DNA from: Vibrio sp. AND4 | GTDB lineage: Bacteria; Pseudomonadota; Gammaproteobacteria; Enterobacterales; Vibrionaceae | Direction: 5' to 3' | DNA: 64,000 nt | Assembly: GCF_000171815.1 (NCBI RefSeq) | Contig: NZ_ABGR01000001.1 | Span: 124,001 to 188,000, forward strand | In this document: positions 44,690-53,116 of the stretch, in pieces | Position numbering within the stretch: the first letter of the stretch is position 1 | How the letters are laid out: each line of letters opens with the position of its first letter | Translations under genes and position numbers: made by a program | Notes under the pieces: generated by a model | Told to the model about the DNA's origin: nothing | Databases searched by the model: none | The model's input: the letters and a program-made list of their open reading frames with translations, nothing else

Positions 44690-45466
44690 CTAAGCAATCA
44701 GCCTAGACATGGCGTACATCAGGAGTGCTTGTATGTCGACGCTGCTTTTTGTTAGCAGTAAACGCTCGGCCATCTGGTCAGTCAGTAAGTTACGAGTTAA
44801 GTTCGTTGCCGCGATGATGTGCTCGCGTGTGGGTTTCGCTGGCATTACTAGTGCTATAGCCAGACGTACTTCTCCCATTTGGGATGCCCAATCCATCGGG
44901 ATTTCATTGGCGATCACCGCAATAGAAATGTGGTCTACACCCTCGAACATGACGTGGGGTAGAGCAATTCCCGGTGTCACTGTGGTCGAAGAGCGCTCTT
45001 CACGCTTGACAAAGGCAAGAATGAGTTCGTCTGGGTGAATTGGATGAATAAGCTGGGCTAGTCCTTTCAAGCACTCAAATTTGGTAAGCGCTGTATGTGC
45101 TTTGGCGTAATGGCATGTAATTTCACAAGGTGGGCAGATTTGAGGAAGTCGTGTTGCTAGTTGGTTTGAAAACTCGTAGTTGATGTGAGAACCCACAACG
45201 GTGTAGCTCTCGGCAATGATGTCTTTGATAACGAAACAGGCCAGTTCGGCATCAATACCAATAGCCGTGATTTGGCATAGGTCGCCTTGCTGTAAGCCGA
45301 CCTGCAAAACCGCGACTGACTTGGTGAGCTCAGCGACGCGGTTTTGGGTTATGTTGATGATGTGTAGGGTGCTTTTGAATTTTTTGACGGCGCGATTAAG
45401 AGGCTGTGCGACATGAGCGCTGGCATTAATATCGTCGACAAAAAAGGTGATCTGGTATTCGTTCAT
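44690..45466 (-). CDS. HPr-like / PTS EIIA (fructose type) fusion protein
   Basis: 258-residue cytosolic PTS protein. Residues 1-88 align with HPr without gaps over the central part (QVGLQQGDLCQITAIG resembles the HPr TLGLTQGTVVTISAEG stretch). The active-site loop is altered: Ser16 sits at the HPr His15 position and His18 at the Arg17 position. Residues ~125-258 are an EIIA domain of the fructose/nitrogen type, with phospho-His171 in GIALPH. The N-domain may therefore not accept phosphate in the usual way, or His18 may substitute. The gene follows the EIIB gene by 12 bp in one operon. It could supply phosphate to the stand-alone EIIB or act as a regulator. Confidence 0.82.
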   Translation of the reverse strand: MNEYQITFFVDDINASAHVAQPLNRAVKKFKSTLHIINITQNRVAELTKSVAVLQVGLQQGDLCQITAIGIDAELACFVIKDIIAESYTVVGSHINYEFSNQLATRLPQICPPCEITCHYAKAHTALTKFECLKGLAQLIHPIHPDELILAFVKREERSSTTVTPGIALPHVMFEGVDHISIAVIANEIPMDWASQMGEVRLAIALVMPAKPTREHIIAATNLTRNLLTDQMAERLLLTKSSVDIQALLMYAMSRLIA

Positions 45467-45478
45467 CAGTAAAGAGTA

Positions 45479-45778
45479 TCATCGACAGTGTACAAGGAAC
45501 ACTTTATCAACATTGAGTAACACATCTTCAATAGGGATTTGGACTTTGTTGGTGCTTTCAAAGCGGACAGGCTGTTCAATCTCGATATCGGATACGATTA
45601 AGACGCGATCCGCTTGAGCAATATCGTGGGGAGTGAGCTGATTCTCAATACCCATCGCGCCCTGTGTTTCGACCTTAATTTGTACGTTATGCTTAGGCGC
45701 GGCTTTCATTAGCGCATCCGCTGCCATATAAGTATGAGCAATGCCTGTAGGGCACGCTGTCACCGCTACGATTTTCAT
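45479..45778 (-). CDS. Stand-alone PTS EIIB, fructose family
   Basis: 99-residue cytosolic domain that passes phosphate from an EIIA to the sugar on an EIIC. The phospho-cysteine loop TACPTGIAHTYMAADAL is at the N-terminus (Cys9), followed by IKVETQGAMGIENQLT, typical for fructose-type EIIB. It is the first gene of a two-gene operon with the HPr-like/EIIA fusion and divergent from the second PTS permease, which already carries an EIIB domain. The extra copy may serve another EIIC or have a regulatory role. Confidence 0.92.
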   Translation of the reverse strand: MKIVAVTACPTGIAHTYMAADALMKAAPKHNVQIKVETQGAMGIENQLTPHDIAQADRVLIVSDIEIEQPVRFESTNKVQIPIEDVLLNVDKVFLVHCR

Positions 45779-45869
45779 GTTGTATCCATTTCATTTTTTG
45801 TGGATTTTAGCATAGTGGCCGGATGGAAAGCAGATAATCGCAAGAGCTCTATCACAGTTTAAATCTCAT

Positions 45870-45885
45870 GTTACATTAATCCAGT
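45870..45885 (-). promoter_or_regulatory. Candidate AraC-family operator, site 5
   Basis: On the minus strand ACTGGATTAATGTAAC, differing from site 3 at only two or three central bases. It lies in the 221-bp divergent region between EIIB and the second PTS permease. A weaker ACAGGA element starts 20 bp further (45905), the same spacing as sites 2 and 3. Confidence 0.6.
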
Positions 45886-45999
45886 TAATGCACTTTTTGT
45901 CCTGTATTGAAAATAAAAAGTCCCGGTTACTCTTCACACAGTCATAGACGGGACAAATAACTCATGACTCAAGAGCGTGAACATTGCAAGGTATAAACA

Positions 46000-47871
46000 A
46001 TGGACATAACAAACCTTATCGAGCCGGAAACCATTTGCTTGGATTTGCAAGCACGAACTAAAGATGAAGCGCTCAAAGAGCTCGTCGAATTATTGGATGT
46101 GGCGGGCAAGCTCAATAACAAAAGTCAGTTCTTGGCGGACATTTGGAAACGAGAAGAAATTGGTAATACCGGCTTTGACGAGGGGATTGCTATTCCACAC
46201 GCAAAAAGTTATGCGGTTGCTAAACCTGCCGTTGCAGTGGGTATCAGCCGAAAAGGTATAGATTATGGTGCAGAAGACGGTGAACTGTCTGACGTATTTT
46301 TCATGCTGGCTTCTCCGGATGGGGATGACCATCACCACATCGAAGTCTTGGCACAAATTTCCACCAAAATCATTGAAGACGGTTTCGTCAATAAGTTAAA
46401 AGCAGCGGAGTCGGTGGACGACGCGCGTGAGTTACTTACAGATATTCAATCGAACATGAATACCTCTGGCATAGACCCTATGGAGTTTACGTCTGAACCC
46501 TCCAGTCCTTGGGCGCAAAAGCTAAGCAGAATGAAAGAGCACTTACTGTTCGGCACTTCTCACATGATTCCGTTTATTGTCGCAGGTGGCGTGTTGTTGT
46601 CTCTTTCTGTGATGATCTCGGGTCGCGGTGGTGTTCCACAAGAAGGCATTCTGGCTGATATTGCCGAGATGGGTATTGCGGGTTTGACGCTATTTACGGC
46701 GATATTGGGCGGTTACATTGCCTACTCGATTTCTGATAAGCCGGGTCTTGCTCCAGGCATGATAGGTTCATGGATTGCGGTTAGCCACTACAACACGGGT
46801 TTCTTGGGCGCGATTGTTGTCGGTTTTTTTGCAGGTTTTGTGGTTTGGTCACTGAAGAAACTTCGGTTGCCGGACAGCATGAGTTCGCTTGGCTCGATCT
46901 TCATCTATCCTTTGGTTGGCACGTTTATTACCTGCGGTGCAGTTATGTGGGTGATCGGCTCACCAATTGCCAGCGCCGTGACGGCCATGAATGACGTGCT
47001 TACTGGTATGGCGGGTTCCGGCAAAGTGATGTTGGGCACTGTATTGGGCGCAATGACGGCGTTTGATATGGGCGGTCCCATTAACAAAGTGGCGACCTTG
47101 TTTGCTCAGACTCAAGTCAATACACAGCCATGGCTAATGGGTGGCGTCGGTATCGCAATTTGTACTCCGCCTCTCGGCATGGCCTTAGCCACTTTTTTAT
47201 CGCCAAGTAAGTTTAAACGTGAAGAACGTGAAGCAGGCAAGGCGGCGGGTATCATGGGGATGATTGGTATCAGTGAAGGTGCGATCCCTTTTGCTGCCAG
47301 TGACCCAGCTCGCGTCCTACCTGCGATTGTTGCTGGTGGTATTGTCGGGAACGTGATGGGGTTTATGTTCCATGTGGTTAACCACGCTCCATGGGGGGGC
47401 TGGGTTGTATTGCCAGTTGTGGACGGCAAGATTGGCTACATTGCCGGTACGCTCGCAGGCTCGTTTACCACTGCACTGATCGTTATTGCGCTTAAGAAGA
47501 CGGTCAAAGAAGACGATAGTTTGGTTGGGCAATCTCAAGCTTACACGTCTGTAAAGGGCGAGGGCGACGCAGATATTCTTGCCGTGACATCTTGCCCATC
47601 TGGCGTAGCTCATACCTTTTTAGCGGCGAAGTCACTAGAGAAAGCTGCCTGTGCGTTAGGCATTAAGATAAAGGTCGAAACGCAAGGTGCGAACGGCATC
47701 ATTAACCGGATCACTGACAAAGATATCGCCAAGGCGAGGTTTGTTATCTTCGCTCACGATGTGGCCATCAAAGAACCACAGCGATTCAGAAAAATGAAGG
47801 TGTTGGATGTCAGTACTAAAGATGCGATGCTCAATGCCGTAGCGCTGCTACGGGCGAAAAAAATACCTTAA
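46000..47871 (+). CDS. PTS transporter with order EIIA-EIIC-EIIB, fructose/mannose family
   Basis: 623-residue permease. EIIA is at the N-terminus (phospho-His67 in GIAIPHAKS). EIIC occupies about 175-505 (SHMIPFIVAGG..., GAMTAFDMGGPINKVATLF). EIIB is at the C-terminus (phospho-Cys532 in TSCPSGVAHTF). The EIIA and EIIC parts closely resemble those of the neighbouring EIIABC protein, but EIIB has moved to the end. The ATG follows AAGG at a suitable distance. It is divergent from the EIIB operon across a region with the shared operator-like motif, so both PTS systems are probably induced together. Substrate is likely fructose, mannose or a related hexose. Confidence 0.92.
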   Translation: MDITNLIEPETICLDLQARTKDEALKELVELLDVAGKLNNKSQFLADIWKREEIGNTGFDEGIAIPHAKSYAVAKPAVAVGISRKGIDYGAEDGELSDVFFMLASPDGDDHHHIEVLAQISTKIIEDGFVNKLKAAESVDDARELLTDIQSNMNTSGIDPMEFTSEPSSPWAQKLSRMKEHLLFGTSHMIPFIVAGGVLLSLSVMISGRGGVPQEGILADIAEMGIAGLTLFTAILGGYIAYSISDKPGLAPGMIGSWIAVSHYNTGFLGAIVVGFFAGFVVWSLKKLRLPDSMSSLGSIFIYPLVGTFITCGAVMWVIGSPIASAVTAMNDVLTGMAGSGKVMLGTVLGAMTAFDMGGPINKVATLFAQTQVNTQPWLMGGVGIAICTPPLGMALATFLSPSKFKREEREAGKAAGIMGMIGISEGAIPFAASDPARVLPAIVAGGIVGNVMGFMFHVVNHAPWGGWVVLPVVDGKIGYIAGTLAGSFTTALIVIALKKTVKEDDSLVGQSQAYTSVKGEGDADILAVTSCPSGVAHTFLAAKSLEKAACALGIKIKVETQGANGIINRITDKDIAKARFVIFAHDVAIKEPQRFRKMKVLDVSTKDAMLNAVALLRAKKIP

Positions 47872-47928
47872 CCATATAATTAAGGCTTTCTGCTAGTGAG
47901 CCCCATGCGTTTGCGAAGACTCATATTG

Positions 47929-47963
47929 TTGACGAACCCACCTTCGTAGGTGGGAATCGTCAA
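47929..47963 (+). other. Nested hairpin before the PTS terminator
   Basis: TTGACGA / TCGTCAA encloses CCCACCT-TCGT-AGGTGGG. Two perfect 7-bp stems are stacked around a UUCG-like loop, without a T-run. The inner arms can also pair with arms of the terminator just downstream. Confidence 0.6.
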
Positions 47964-47968
47964 TAATC

Positions 47969-47996
47969 GGAGGTGCTTTAGATCACCTCCTTTTTT
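47969..47996 (+). terminator. Rho-independent terminator of the second PTS gene
   Basis: GGAGGTG / CACCTCC, 7-bp stem with an 8-nt loop, then six T. Confidence 0.9.
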
Positions 47997-48104
47997 ATGT
48001 CCGTTCAACGCAGATGAATTGTTGCTGAGGAGTTATTGCAGAAGACTTGTTTGCAAAGTGCTTATTGCCGTCTCGATTGCTTTTTGAAGTCCAGTTATTG
48101 AAGC

Positions 48105-49541
48105 CTAGTTATTTAGGCCTAGTGCCATCTCTAGACCTTTTCCGTACGCTTCGTCTGCTTGGTAAGCGTGCTGAACGTGACGCTGTTTGATGAACTCTGG
48201 CACAGCATTCATTGCGCGAGCTGTGTTGTCGAACAGAGTGTGACGTTGTTCTTCGTTCATCAGACGGAATAGGTCACCCGCTTGGCTGAAGTAGTCCTCA
48301 TCTGCACGATGATCGAAGTGATCAGCATTACCATCAATACGCAGTGGTGGTTCAGAGTAATCGGGTTGCTCTGCCCATTCTTGTTGGTAGTTTGGCTCAT
48401 AACCTAGTGTGGAACCAAAGTTACCATCAACGCGCATTGCGCCATCACGGTGGTAGCTGTGAACAGGGCAGCGCGGTGCGTTTACTGGGATTTGATGGTG
48501 GTTCACACCAAGTCGGTAACGCTGAGCATCGCCGTAGGCGAACAAACGACCTTGTAACATTTTATCTGGAGAGAAGCCGATACCCGGTACAATCGCTGCT
48601 GGGTTGAACGCTGATTGCTCAACTTCTGCGTAGAAGTTTTCTGGGTTACGGTTTAGCTCAAATTCACCGACAGGGATCAATGGGTAGTCTTTTTGAGACC
48701 ATACTTTTGTTAGATCGAATGGGTTGAAGTTGACTTCATCCGCTTCTAATTCAGGCATGATCTGTACGTACATCTTCCATTTAGGGAAGTCCTGACGTTC
48801 AATGGCTTCGTAAAGGTCACGGTGATGGCTCTCGCGGTCTTTACCTACGATGGCTTCTGCTTCTTGGTCAGTTAGGTTTTTGATGCCTTGCTGAGTTTTA
48901 AAGTGGAATTTAACCCAGTAACGCTCGTTTTCGGCGTTGATAAAGCTGAAGGTATGACTACCAAAACCATGCATGTGACGGTAAGAAGCTGGGATACCAC
49001 GATCGCTCATTACAATCGTCACTTGGTGAAACGCTTCTGGTAGTGATGTCCAAAAGTCCCAGTTGTTGGTCGCGCTGCGCATATTAGTGCGTGGATCACG
49101 TTTTACCGCGTGGTTTAGGTCAGGGAATTTTAGTGGATCACGTAAGAAGAAGACTGGCGTGTTGTTCCCAACCAAATCCCAGTTACCTTCTTCTGTGTAG
49201 AATTTTAGCGCGAAGCCACGGATGTCACGTTCTGCGTCAGCAGCTCCGCGCTCGCCAGCTACGGTAGTAAATCGTGCGAAGAGTTCAGTTTTTTTTCCGA
49301 TATCAGAGAAGATCTTAGCACGAGTATATTTGGTAATGTCGTGAGTGACAGTGAACGTGCCGTAAGCACCAGAGCCTTTTGCGTGCATGCGACGTTCTGG
49401 GATCACTTCACGATCAAAATGAGCGAGTTTCTCGAGGAACCAAACGTCTTGTAATAATTGAGGTCCACGAGGGCCCGCGGTCATAACATTTTGGTTATGT
49501 GCAACAGGACAACCTGCTGCTGTCGTCAGCTTCTTACTCAT
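48105..49541 (-). CDS. Haem catalase, small-subunit (clade 3) type
   Basis: 478-residue monofunctional catalase that dismutates hydrogen peroxide in the cytosol. The distal haem histidine His53 lies in [12 protein letters not shown], the distal asparagine in [13 protein letters not shown] (126/127), and the proximal tyrosine in [14 protein letters not shown]. Length fits clade 3 (KatA-like) rather than the 700-residue clade 2 enzymes. There is no signal peptide. AAGGA precedes the ATG. An OxyR-type operator centred ~110 bp upstream implies peroxide induction. In V. parahaemolyticus the gene in this position has, I believe, been called katE1; I leave the symbol open. Confidence 0.97.
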   Translation of the reverse strand: MSKKLTTAAGCPVAHNQNVMTAGPRGPQLLQDVWFLEKLAHFDREVIPERRMHAKGSGAYGTFTVTHDITKYTRAKIFSDIGKKTELFARFTTVAGERGAADAERDIRGFALKFYTEEGNWDLVGNNTPVFFLRDPLKFPDLNHAVKRDPRTNMRSATNNWDFWTSLPEAFHQVTIVMSDRGIPASYRHMHGFGSHTFSFINAENERYWVKFHFKTQQGIKNLTDQEAEAIVGKDRESHHRDLYEAIERQDFPKWKMYVQIMPELEADEVNFNPFDLTKVWSQKDYPLIPVGEFELNRNPENFYAEVEQSAFNPAAIVPGIGFSPDKMLQGRLFAYGDAQRYRLGVNHHQIPVNAPRCPVHSYHRDGAMRVDGNFGSTLGYEPNYQQEWAEQPDYSEPPLRIDGNADHFDHRADEDYFSQAGDLFRLMNEEQRHTLFDNTARAMNAVPEFIKQRHVQHAYQADEAYGKGLEMALGLNN

Positions 49542-49635
49542 TTGAGTTTCCTTGCAATAGTGATAATGAATCGATTATTAGATGCATATCGAAAAGTCAT
49601 GTGAGGAGAATAGCGCTGCAATTGAGTAGAAAAAA

Positions 49636-49672
49636 ATGGTTATTATCAATTGGTGTGATAGACATCACCTAT
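49636..49672 (-). promoter_or_regulatory. OxyR-type operator upstream of the catalase gene
   Basis: Four tetrads at 7-nt spacing, read on the plus strand as ATGG-N7-CAAT-N7-ATAG-N7-CTAT. This matches 14 of 16 positions of the OxyR consensus ATAG-N7-CTAT-N7-ATAG-N7-CTAT. It ends 95 bp upstream of the catalase ATG. Confidence 0.75.
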
Positions 49673-49893
49673 GATTTAAGTTGTTGTTAAACAATGTCTT
49701 TGTGTCAAATGGCATTATTTATCGTATGGATTAAAGATGGCATTTGGATATGGCTAATATGAATAATTTCTGTCTATCTCAACTGAATCGGAAATAGACA
49801 GAAACTTAAACGATTTGGTTCAGGTTGGTGATTATTAATTTAGCCATAGAAAGTCCGTCGATTCATTATGCGCCTTGTAGTGAGCAGTCGTCT
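49673..49893. other. Intergenic region between yqfB stop and catalase promoter
   Basis: AT-rich and without a gene. Transcription from neighbouring genes does not cross it (catalase reads leftward away from it, yqfB ends further left). No terminator for a rightward gene is seen. Confidence 0.3.
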
Positions 49894-50214
49894 CTACTTG
49901 ATCAGCTCATAATCGATAACATAAAGCTCATCAATGTTCGGGTAGATTTCGCGGATAAGTGCCTTAAGTTTCGGCAGTTCCATCGCTTCTTGCTCTGCGT
50001 GGAACTCATTAATATCATCAAACCGCAGTGGTGCGACAGATAGGATTTTAATATTACAGACCTTGCGGTCGGTTTCTAGCGTGAACACTTCTACTTCGGT
50101 GTTTGGCACATAGTGACTTTCTGATTCATCACGGATTGTGATGGTCTTTTTGCCCGCGGTGATAAGTGGTGTTAAGAATTCGAAGAAGGTGATTTTCGTT
50201 GGATGTGAGGACAT
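49894..50214 (-). CDS. yqfB: N4-acetylcytidine amidohydrolase, YqfB family (ASCH domain)
   Basis: 106-residue cytosolic ASCH-fold enzyme. The near-N-terminal block AGKKTITIRDESESH matches E. coli YqfB almost residue for residue, and HAEQEAMEL...IREIYP and YVIDYELI follow in the same order. In E. coli YqfB hydrolyses N4-acetylcytidine to cytidine, with lysine, threonine and glutamate as active-site residues; the corresponding Lys23, Thr26 and Glu in HAEQE are present. It is a stand-alone gene after the capsule operon terminator. Confidence 0.93.
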   Translation of the reverse strand: MSSHPTKITFFEFLTPLITAGKKTITIRDESESHYVPNTEVEVFTLETDRKVCNIKILSVAPLRFDDINEFHAEQEAMELPKLKALIREIYPNIDELYVIDYELIK

Positions 50215-50299
50215 AACCGATACTCGTAGTGATGTTTTGGAATTAGAAGTATATCTCCCGGTTGGAAAAGAGTAAAAATATGCGGAGGTACCCGATAGA

Positions 50300-50335
50300 G
50301 TAAAAGAAGGATATGCCTGCCCTCAGCAGGCGTAT
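50300..50335 (-). terminator. Terminator of the cps operon
   Basis: On the minus strand ATACGCCTGC / GCAGGCATAT with a 5-nt loop, then CCTTCTTTT. It begins 42 bp after the last cps gene. Confidence 0.75.
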
Positions 50336-50376
50336 CTCATTATCTTAAATTTACGATGTACCTTAAATTCAACGTG

Positions 50377-50766
50377 TTACGGATTAGAAAAGAGCGTTAT
50401 CAACTTAGCAAAAAAATAGCCAGAGATGATACCTATCCAATTGGTACTCAAATCTTCAAAGCTGAAAGTGCGAGAGGGGATCAAGAGTTGGCTAAATTCT
50501 TCGAGAGAAACAATACACAACAAAATAATCAACAGGCGGAGACCAAACATATCCAACCTTGTTGCTGTCTTCCATTTCGGAAAGTTAAATACCGCCAGAA
50601 AACCAATCAGAAGGCTAAAGGTAAAATGGAATGTGCTTGAGCCGCCAACGTAATTCTCTAGTTGCTGATACATGGCATGATTGATGTGGGTACTCTTCCA
50701 CAGCGATAAAAAAATAGTAAGAAATAGCACTCCAATGAGGCTAATTCGTGCAATTGTATGTTTCAT
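50377..50766 (-). CDS. cpsK: VanZ-like membrane protein, last gene of the cps operon
   Basis: 129-residue membrane protein with about four hydrophobic segments and the VanZ-family block SLEEFSQLLIPSRTFSFEDL followed by TNWIGIISGYFF. ATG at 50766 is used; the longer open frame would begin inside the flippase gene. Only 2 bp separate it from the flippase stop. VanZ-like proteins are common at the ends of polysaccharide loci but their role there is not established. The symbol is assigned from its eleventh position in an operon matching cpsA-K of V. parahaemolyticus. Confidence 0.8.
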   Translation of the reverse strand: MKHTIARISLIGVLFLTIFLSLWKSTHINHAMYQQLENYVGGSSTFHFTFSLLIGFLAVFNFPKWKTATRLDMFGLRLLIILLCIVSLEEFSQLLIPSRTFSFEDLSTNWIGIISGYFFAKLITLFSNP

Positions 50767-50768
50767 AT

Positions 50769-52076
50769 CTACCCTACTGGAAAAAAACCAAGATAACGTT
50801 TCACGTAATAGAGCGCAGCTAAGTTTTGAATTGCTAAACCAACCGCCATTGCCCAAGCTGCACCCAACACGCCGTACCAATGAGACAGTGTCACAAGCAA
50901 AGTGAGGGAGAGGATGCTTGATATTATGGTGATGTATTTCATGGTCCTTTCATTGCCACTCATAATCAATAGAAAACCCACAGAACCTGTTGTCACATTG
51001 ACTAATTGCCCCAGTGACAGCACTACCAGTAAGGGGGCTGCAGTGACAAACTCGTTTCCGAACAGTTGCATCACGAACTCAGGGAATACGACGCACACAA
51101 AGACTGGAATCATTGCAGCAGCAATATTTGCGCGACATGCTAAGCGACTTAGCTTACGCAGTTGGTCTATTTTTCCTTCCTTATAAAGCGACGCAAACAT
51201 GGGAGCGGCGACAAAGTTAATCGTGACTAACACAAAACCGATAAGTAACGAGGTACGTTGTGCCGCGGCGAGTAAGCCAAGATCAGAAGTCGTAAGAAAG
51301 AAGCCCGCAATAACCAAACTTCCCCACTGAACCAAATTGGAAAAGATGCTGCCAAGCCAGACTTGTTTTGCACAATCGACTAGCTCAGCATTTTGCTTAG
51401 TTTTACCATGGCTATACTGGTCAGAGTTGAGCCATTTGATCGTAGATTGGAGTGCGATAATCCCCGTTGCGATGACGAGCAAGACCATTAGGAGATCAGT
51501 ATTTATTGAATACGCTTTCTGAGCGACCAATACCAGCATGACCATTAGAGAGCTAACCCCAAGTTGCAATGCAAATAAAGAGGGTATGATTCTTCTTGAG
51601 GCTTGCAATGCCCGGCTGTTTATTTGTCCAATAACGAGTAACGGAATCGACAACAAAGCAAGTGCGAATGCAACACTGGACACGCCAGTTGTATTGACGT
51701 GTTTTGGAAAAAAATAGTAGGCGAGGTAGATAACGGAGCATGCTATTAGGCTAAAAAGTAAGCTTCTTGTGAGTGCGATACGGTAGTTGTTGCTTTGTTC
51801 TTCGCTATTTTTATGAGAGAAACCAATAGCGTTGTACTTGACAAGCGAAACATCAAATCCTAACTGAGATACAATGGCAGTGAGGTAAGCGAGGTTGAAC
51901 AAAAAGAAAAATTGTCCAGATGTTGATGTATTGACCGATCGAGAAACGATGAGTGTCAAAAGAAATGTAAAGCCGACACTTAAAACACGAGTCACTGCGG
52001 TTTGTAAGCTGAGAGAAAACAGGCTTTGCTCGCCGTTTTGAGTGACAGCGCGCTTTTTTCGTAGATGTGAAAGCAT
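50769..52076 (-). CDS. cpsJ: Polysaccharide flippase (Wzx / MOP superfamily)
   Basis: 435-residue inner-membrane protein with 12 or more hydrophobic segments and the MOP-type start (TAVTRVLSVGFTFLLTLIVSR) plus a mid-protein AAQRTSLLIGFVLVTINFV motif. It would flip lipid-linked capsule repeat units to the periplasm. ATG at 52076 is preferred because AGAGGA lies just upstream; a TTG at 52091 would overlap the glycosyltransferase gene. Its presence, together with a Wzc-like protein and an O-antigen-ligase-type protein, indicates a Wzy-dependent assembly route. Confidence 0.9.
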   Translation of the reverse strand: MLSHLRKKRAVTQNGEQSLFSLSLQTAVTRVLSVGFTFLLTLIVSRSVNTSTSGQFFFLFNLAYLTAIVSQLGFDVSLVKYNAIGFSHKNSEEQSNNYRIALTRSLLFSLIACSVIYLAYYFFPKHVNTTGVSSVAFALALLSIPLLVIGQINSRALQASRRIIPSLFALQLGVSSLMVMLVLVAQKAYSINTDLLMVLLVIATGIIALQSTIKWLNSDQYSHGKTKQNAELVDCAKQVWLGSIFSNLVQWGSLVIAGFFLTTSDLGLLAAAQRTSLLIGFVLVTINFVAAPMFASLYKEGKIDQLRKLSRLACRANIAAAMIPVFVCVVFPEFVMQLFGNEFVTAAPLLVVLSLGQLVNVTTGSVGFLLIMSGNERTMKYITIISSILSLTLLVTLSHWYGVLGAAWAMAVGLAIQNLAALYYVKRYLGFFPVG

Positions 52077-52084
52077 TTGATCCT

Positions 52085-53116
52085 CTAGCAATAAATGCTG
52101 TTGAGCGCTAGGCGTTGTTTATCTTCGCTAAACGCATCATTGAGTTCCATTGTATATTGATAGAACTCGATGTCGTTATAGTGGTTGATACAGTGAATCA
52201 TCTGTCTTGCCATTTCTTGGGGATCTTGTGCTAAGAAAGGGTAATTAAGCTCTTTGGTGGCGCCAATGGAGCGAATGATCATGGGTAAATGTAATTTTGC
52301 GGCCTCAAGGATGGTGAGAGGCATGCCTTCCCAAGCGGCAGTATGCAGATACAAATCCGCATCTTTGAGTCGATTAACAACCTCATCGCGAGGAATCATT
52401 CCAGTGACTGTGATACCTTGTGAGCGTAGCTGGTTTTCAAACTCTGTGTCGCCGCCTCCAATCCAAGTGATATCAAATTTTCGTGTTATTTTTTCTGAGT
52501 CGATATAACGTAATGTATCCAGTAAAAACTGAGGATCTTTTTGAGGTGATATGCGGCCAAGTAGCACAAGTTTTAGTGCGGTATTTTCTGAGTTCTCTGC
52601 GCGTTCTACACTTTCATACGTCACGTAATTGTTGAGCAAGTTAGCACGTTTGGCACCTATGCTGATGGCTAAATCACACTCGCGCTGACTGCATCCTGCC
52701 ACCACATCAATCCTACTGATGGCTATTTTTTCTAACGTTTTGTAGAGCTTTTTAGCTAAGCCGGAAATGTCCTCACGTTCAAAAGCATAACAATGAGGTG
52801 TATAAACTAATCGTGCACCGCCAAGCTTTAAAAAGCGACCGAGAAAGCCGGCTTTGCTTGAGTGTAAATGAACCACATCAGGTTTGAGCTCAGCAATAAA
52901 TGCATTAGCGTCTTTCATAAACTGGAGCAGATTGCCATCAACCCATTTTGTCTGACTAAAAAGATGGTTGCTCGATTCCTTTGTCATATCATTAGATCGC
53001 GCGCGTGCAAGCAGTGAGTGCCTATAAGGTTCTAAACGTGATGAATGGACATAACTGTATAGCGCGGTTTGAACCCCCCCACCGAAGGCTTCAGTAACAT
53101 GCAGTACTTTTTTCAT
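52085..53116 (-). CDS. cpsI: Glycosyltransferase, family 4 type
   Basis: 343-residue GT-B glycosyltransferase. The N-terminal VTEAFGGGVQTALYSYV nucleotide/acceptor loop, the central LVLLGRISPQKDPQFLL that starts the C-terminal Rossmann domain, and the donor-binding AAWEGMPLTILEAAKLHLP with the E-x7-E pattern are present. The start at 53116 overlaps the stop of the upstream gene as ATGA. The open frame could start 30 bp earlier, but the overlap supports this ATG. It adds a sugar to the lipid-linked capsule unit; sugar specificity is not deducible. Confidence 0.9.
   Translation of the reverse strand: MKKVLHVTEAFGGGVQTALYSYVHSSRLEPYRHSLLARARSNDMTKESSNHLFSQTKWVDGNLLQFMKDANAFIAELKPDVVHLHSSKAGFLGRFLKLGGARLVYTPHCYAFEREDISGLAKKLYKTLEKIAISRIDVVAGCSQRECDLAISIGAKRANLLNNYVTYESVERAENSENTALKLVLLGRISPQKDPQFLLDTLRYIDSEKITRKFDITWIGGGDTEFENQLRSQGITVTGMIPRDEVVNRLKDADLYLHTAAWEGMPLTILEAAKLHLPMIIRSIGATKELNYPFLAQDPQEMARQMIHCINHYNDIEFYQYTMELNDAFSEDKQRLALNSIYC

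Noticed and set aside
47929-47996. Riboswitch or attenuator
   Set aside because: No gene on the plus strand follows the structure; the catalase gene is convergent.
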